DNA of 64,000 bases from Wyeomyia smithii. Taxonomy: Eukaryota > Arthropoda > Insecta > Diptera > Culicidae. A program made the translations under genes and the position numbers. Below the pieces are notes generated by a model. The model ran no database searches and was not told the DNA's origin. It worked only from the letters and a program-made list of their open reading frames with translations. The stretch lies in NCBI RefSeq assembly GCF_029784165.1, contig NC_073696.1:44099858-44163857 (forward strand), read 5' to 3'. Positions 60,146 through 64,000 of this stretch are shown here, one piece after another. Every line of letters starts with the position of its first letter. The first letter of the stretch is position 1.

Positions 60146-63100
60146 CTAAACTGGGGCGTGGATGGATTTCAGGAAAACGTATATAAGGGACATGTAGGAT
60201 AGGTCACGGCTCGCCAAGACATCACGAACAGGAACAGCCGACTGCCTACCTTCGGCCTGCAGGGAAGCTATTAATTTGGACCTGGCGTCACGGTGTACAG
60301 GGCATGACCAAACAACGTGCTCTATGTCGTGATAACCTTCACCACAGGCACAGATACCACTTTCCCCGAGCCCAACACGACGGAGATGCGCGTCAAATCT
60401 ATAGTGATTGGACATAAGCCGGGACATCACGCAAATGAAATCCCGACCTACATCCAACCCCTTGAACCACGGGTTCGTCGACACCTTGGGGATTATGGAA
60501 TGTAACCACCTTCCCAGTTCCCCTCTGGTCCAAGCATTTTGCCAACTGATGATCGTATTTTGACGTACAAATGAGAAAAATTCATTCAAGGCAATTGGTC
60601 TTTCATAAATTCCACCGTTTGTTGCGCCCACCTTAGCCAAAGAGTCCGCTTTCTCATTGCCCGGTATCGAGCAGTGAGAAGGAACCCACGCTAAGGTAAT
60701 CTGATACGATTTTTCGGGTAAAGCACTCAGATGTTCCCGTATTTTCCCCAGAAAATACGGAGAGTGCTTAACATCTTTCATCGATCGGAGAGCCTCAATG
60801 GAACTGAGACTGTCCGTAAGAAGAAATAATGGTCCGTGGGCATTTTTTCGATAATCCCTAGGGTGTACTGAATTGCAGCCAATTCTGCGACGCAAACAGA
60901 AGCAGGATTATCAAGCTTATGGGAGACGGTTAAATTGTTATTGAAAATACCGAAGCCAGTGGACCCATCAAGAAGTGATCCGTCAGTGTAGAACATATTG
61001 TCGCAGTTGATGTTTCGATATTTATTGGAAAAAATTTTGGGGATCTGCTGCACGCGTAAATGATCCGGGATTCCACGAGTTTCTTCTATCATGGATGTAT
61101 CGAAAAACACAAATGTATCGAAAAACATGAAATACAATGTCATAAAACGGGTTTGAGAATTAAGTTCGATTAACCTTTCAAAATTTTCAATCACGGGACG
61201 GTTCAAGACCTCAAATTTGATAAGAATACGAGAAGACAGGCTCCAAAAGCGGTTTTTCAATGGTAGTACTCCAGCTAAAACCTCCAAACTCATCGTATGG
61301 GTCGATTGCATGCAACCTAAGGCGATACGCGAACAACGATATTGTATTCGCTCGAGTTTGATCAAATGTGTGTTTGCTGCGGAGCGGAAGCAGAAACACC
61401 CGTACTCAATAACAGACAGTATCGTTGTTTGGTAAAGCCTTATAAGGTCTCCTGGGTGGGCTCCCCACCATTGTCCGGTTATTGTACGAAGAAAATTCAC
61501 TCTTTGTTGACATTTTTTCATCAGATACCTAACGTGACAACCCCAGGTGCCTTTAGAGTCGAACCAGACACCAAGATATTTGTGTACCAAAACCTGAGAA
61601 ATCGTTTTACCCATTAATTGTGTTTGAAGCTGAGCAGGTTCATGCTTCCTAGAAAAAACTACTATCTCAGTCTTCTCCGGAGAGAATTCGATACCTAGCT
61701 GTAAAGCCCAAGCAGACAAATTGTCCAAGGTATCTTGCAATGGTCCTTGCAAATCGGCAGCTTTGGCTCCTGTAACAGAGATAACACTGTCGTCTGCAAG
61801 TTGTCTTATCGTGCATGAATTTGCCAGACATTCGTCGATGTCATTTACATAAAAGTTGTAAAGAAGGGGGCTTAAACATGAGCCCTGGGGAAGACCCATG
61901 TAGCTAATGCGAAAAGTTGCCAATTCGCCATGCGTAAAATGCATGTGCTTTTCGGACAACAAATTGTGCAAAAAATTGTTTAAAATTGGAGAAAATCCTT
62001 GTCGGTGCAGTTAACCCGAAAAAATGTCAATGGAAACGGAATCAAAAGCCCCCCTAATGTCCAAGAACGCAGACGCCATTTGTTCTTTGCGAGCATACGC
62101 CAGCTGAATATCTGTTGAAAGCAACGCAAGACAATCATTCGTCCCTTTGGCACGGCGAAAGCAAAATTGAGAATCTGATAGTAGACCATTTGATTCGACC
62201 CAGTGGTCTAAACGACGGAGTATCATTTTTTCCATCAATTTCCGGATACAGGATAGCATTGCAATCGGCCTATAAGAGTTGTGATCAGAAGCTGGTTTCC
62301 CTGGTTTTTGGATGGCGATCACCTTCACTTGCCTCCAATCCTGCGGTACAAAGTTTTGCTCCAGGAACTTATTGAACAAGTTCAACAAGTGCCTCTTGGC
62401 ATTGCCGGGTAGATTCTTCAACAAGTTGAATTTGATTCTATCTAACCCAGGTGCGTTATTGTTACAGGACAGGAGGGCAACTGAAAATTCTGCCATCGTA
62501 AAAGGTGATTCTATCGCGTCGTGACCCGGAGACGTATCGCGAACAAAGTTTTGCGTAGGAACAGAGTCCGGACATACTTTCCTGGCAAAATCAAATATCC
62601 ACCGACTTGAAGACTCCTCGCTTTCGTTGACCGTTACGCGATTCCGCATTCTTCGGGCTGTGTTCCAAAGAGTGCTCATCGATGTCTCCCTCGACGTCTC
62701 GTTCACGAACCGACGCCAATATCCGCGTTTCTTTGCTTTAGCCAGGCTTTTAAGCTTGGTATTAAGCTCCGAATACCGTATATAGTCGTCGGGTATACCT
62801 CCCTTCTGGAAGGCCAAAAACGTGTCGGATCTTTGCGTGTAGACATCGGAGCACTCTTTGTCCCACCACGGAGTTGGTGGCCGCTCTTTGATCGTTACGC
62901 CGGGATATTTCTTCGTTTGGGCTTGCAACGCGGCGTCGAGGATTAAGCCCGCGAGGAGGTTGTATTCTTCAAGTGGTGGGTGATGTTGAATCGACTCGAC
63001 CGCTTTTGAAATCATTTCCTCGTATAACTTCCAATCGACATTCCGTGTGAGGTCATACGGAATGTCAATTGGTCGCATGCGAGTTGAACCGTTGGTAATT

Positions 63101-63792
63101 GAAATAAGAATAGGCAGATGGTCGCTACCGTGAGGATCGAGGATTACTTTCCATGTGCAATCCAACCGTAGCGACGTCGAATATAAGGATAGATCCAAAG
63201 CGCTTGGGCGCGCTGGAGGTATCGGGATACGTGTCATTTCACCGTTGTTCAAAATAGTCATGTCGAAGTCATCGCAAAGGTTATAGATTAAAGAGGAGCG
63301 GTTATCATTGTAGGGGGAACCCCAAGCCACACCATGAGAGTTGAAGTCTCCCAAAATCAAACGTGGCGAGGGAAGAAGTTCTATTAAATCAAAGAGCAAC
63401 CGTTGCCCAACCTGTGCTCTGGGAGGAATATATATTGAGGCAATACAAAGCTCTTTACCTTGTATTGTCATTTGACATGCGACAACTTCGATGCCTGTTA
63501 TCGAGGGGAGGTTAATACGATAGAAAGAATAGCACTTTTTGATCCCTAAAAGTACTCCTCCATATGGGGTGTCTCGATCAAGGCGAATAATATTAAAATC
63601 ATGGAAGTTGAGATCAATATTTGAAGTAAGCCAAGTTTGACAAAGGGAAAATGCATCGCATTTGTTTCTATTTATTAAAACTTTAAATGAATCCATTTTT
63701 GGTAAAATACTTCTACAATTCCACTGTAAGACAGAGATAGAATCCTTCGTATACGCAGATGAATTAGGCATCGAAGGATACAATCGCTGCAA
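60146..63792 (-). pseudogene. ORF2 (endonuclease, RT, RNase H) of I-group copy 2
   Basis: Nearly complete replicase starting at 63792 (MQRLYPSMPN). Endonuclease: residue 52 is Gln (SLCQTWL, codon 63637-63639) where copy 1 has the catalytic Glu; GDFNSHGVAWG is kept. RT: SYRPIAMLSC, FLDIRGAFDSV, then an in-frame TAA at 62011-62013 (copy 1 has AAA). The same frame continues with GLPQGSCLSPLLYN and RQLADDSVIS, the polymerase box. RNase H begins YTDGSLLDGS. A one-base deletion near 60818 shifts the frame within the third acidic block; the end (60146-60895 frame) retains GNEKADSLAK and the CACGEGYHD cluster. Three lesions make it inactive. Confidence 0.92.
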
Positions 63793-64000
63793 AGAGGGGC
63801 CATTGGGCAGTCAACTGCTTCAAAAATGATCTAACTGTTGGGAGGAATGCTGTAAGAAAAATTTTAATTGGATCGGGTACATTGAAAGCTCAAAAATCCA
63901 GTCCACAATGTCAGAAAATTTCACTAATCCAGAGTTTGTTTCATCTACTGGGAGTGCAAAAGGAACAACTGGGGTTTTAGATGTTCCTGGCAGTGCTGGG
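63764..64000 (-). pseudogene. ORF1 3' end of I-group copy 2 (partial)
   Basis: Corresponds to bases 2181-2420 of copy 1 (hydrophobic Gag tail). It overlaps the ORF2 start as in copy 1 and runs out of the window. A one-base deletion near 63889 shifts the frame. Confidence 0.75.

Larger units (their letters stand above)
59761..64000 (-). mobile_element. I-group non-LTR retrotransposon, copy 2 (5' part outside window)
   Basis: The 3' end has an A-tail (poly-T at 59761) and a 3' UTR to 60145, with ACGGCACAAATACAATTTA shared with copy 3. ORF2 occupies 60146-63792, and the ORF1 3' end runs off the window. A one-base deletion relative to copy 1 at about 63889 disrupts ORF1. The 5' target duplication is outside the window. 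Confidence 0.93.

Overview
The window looks like repeat-dense, non-coding DNA from a culicine mosquito, probably Aedes-like. The reasons are AT-rich sequence, a Juan-like Jockey-clade retroposon, two DD37E Tc1/mariner-type transposons, I-group retroposons with RNase H, a tRNA-derived SINE, and a dispersed repeat that carries its own CA/CATA microsatellite. The species call is inference. No host protein-coding gene, tRNA or rRNA was recognised.

Layout. 1-3.7 kb: 5' part of an I-group retroposon (minus strand). 4.0-7.0 kb: mariner tail fragment and a long microsatellite-bearing repeat. 7.4-13.1 kb: hAT-type element (8-bp target duplication) split by a full-length Juan-like retroposon (8311-12728, both ORFs open, 15-bp target duplication). 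13.2-14.5 kb: degenerate DD37E transposon with TA duplication. 14.65-38.41 kb: a huge palindrome, two about 10.8-kb arms that look about 97-99% identical where compared, flanking an AT microsatellite, other repeats and a 500-N gap. 39.4-42.5 kb: two more copies of the microsatellite-bearing repeat, in opposite orientations. 42.5-44.6 kb: SINE fragment, hairpin, hAT MITE. 44.66-50.11 kb: a third, older copy of the outer part of the palindrome arm, ending at the same terminal sequence. 50.1-53.2 kb: the only long stretch without recognised repeats. 53.2-58.3 kb: microsatellite-bearing repeat, split by a second DD37E transposon, itself split by a truncated I-group copy with a 13-bp target duplication. 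59.76-64 kb: 3' part and most of ORF2 of another I-group copy.

The central feature is the palindrome family. From the terminus (CCCAGTAAGAATTGTCGG) inward each copy has a TCGGACC-rich subterminal zone, an 81-bp near-perfect hairpin, a tandem array of about 370-bp units, a second degenerate array, and a small spliced-gene-like relic with a 64-65-bp GT-AG intron. The divergent third copy lacks two TA-flanked MITEs found in both arms, so those entered before the arms were duplicated. The family was not assigned to a known superfamily. The N gap in the loop means that the palindrome could partly be a scaffolding product.

All seven coding mobile elements lie on the minus strand, so plus-strand transcription would be antisense to all of them.
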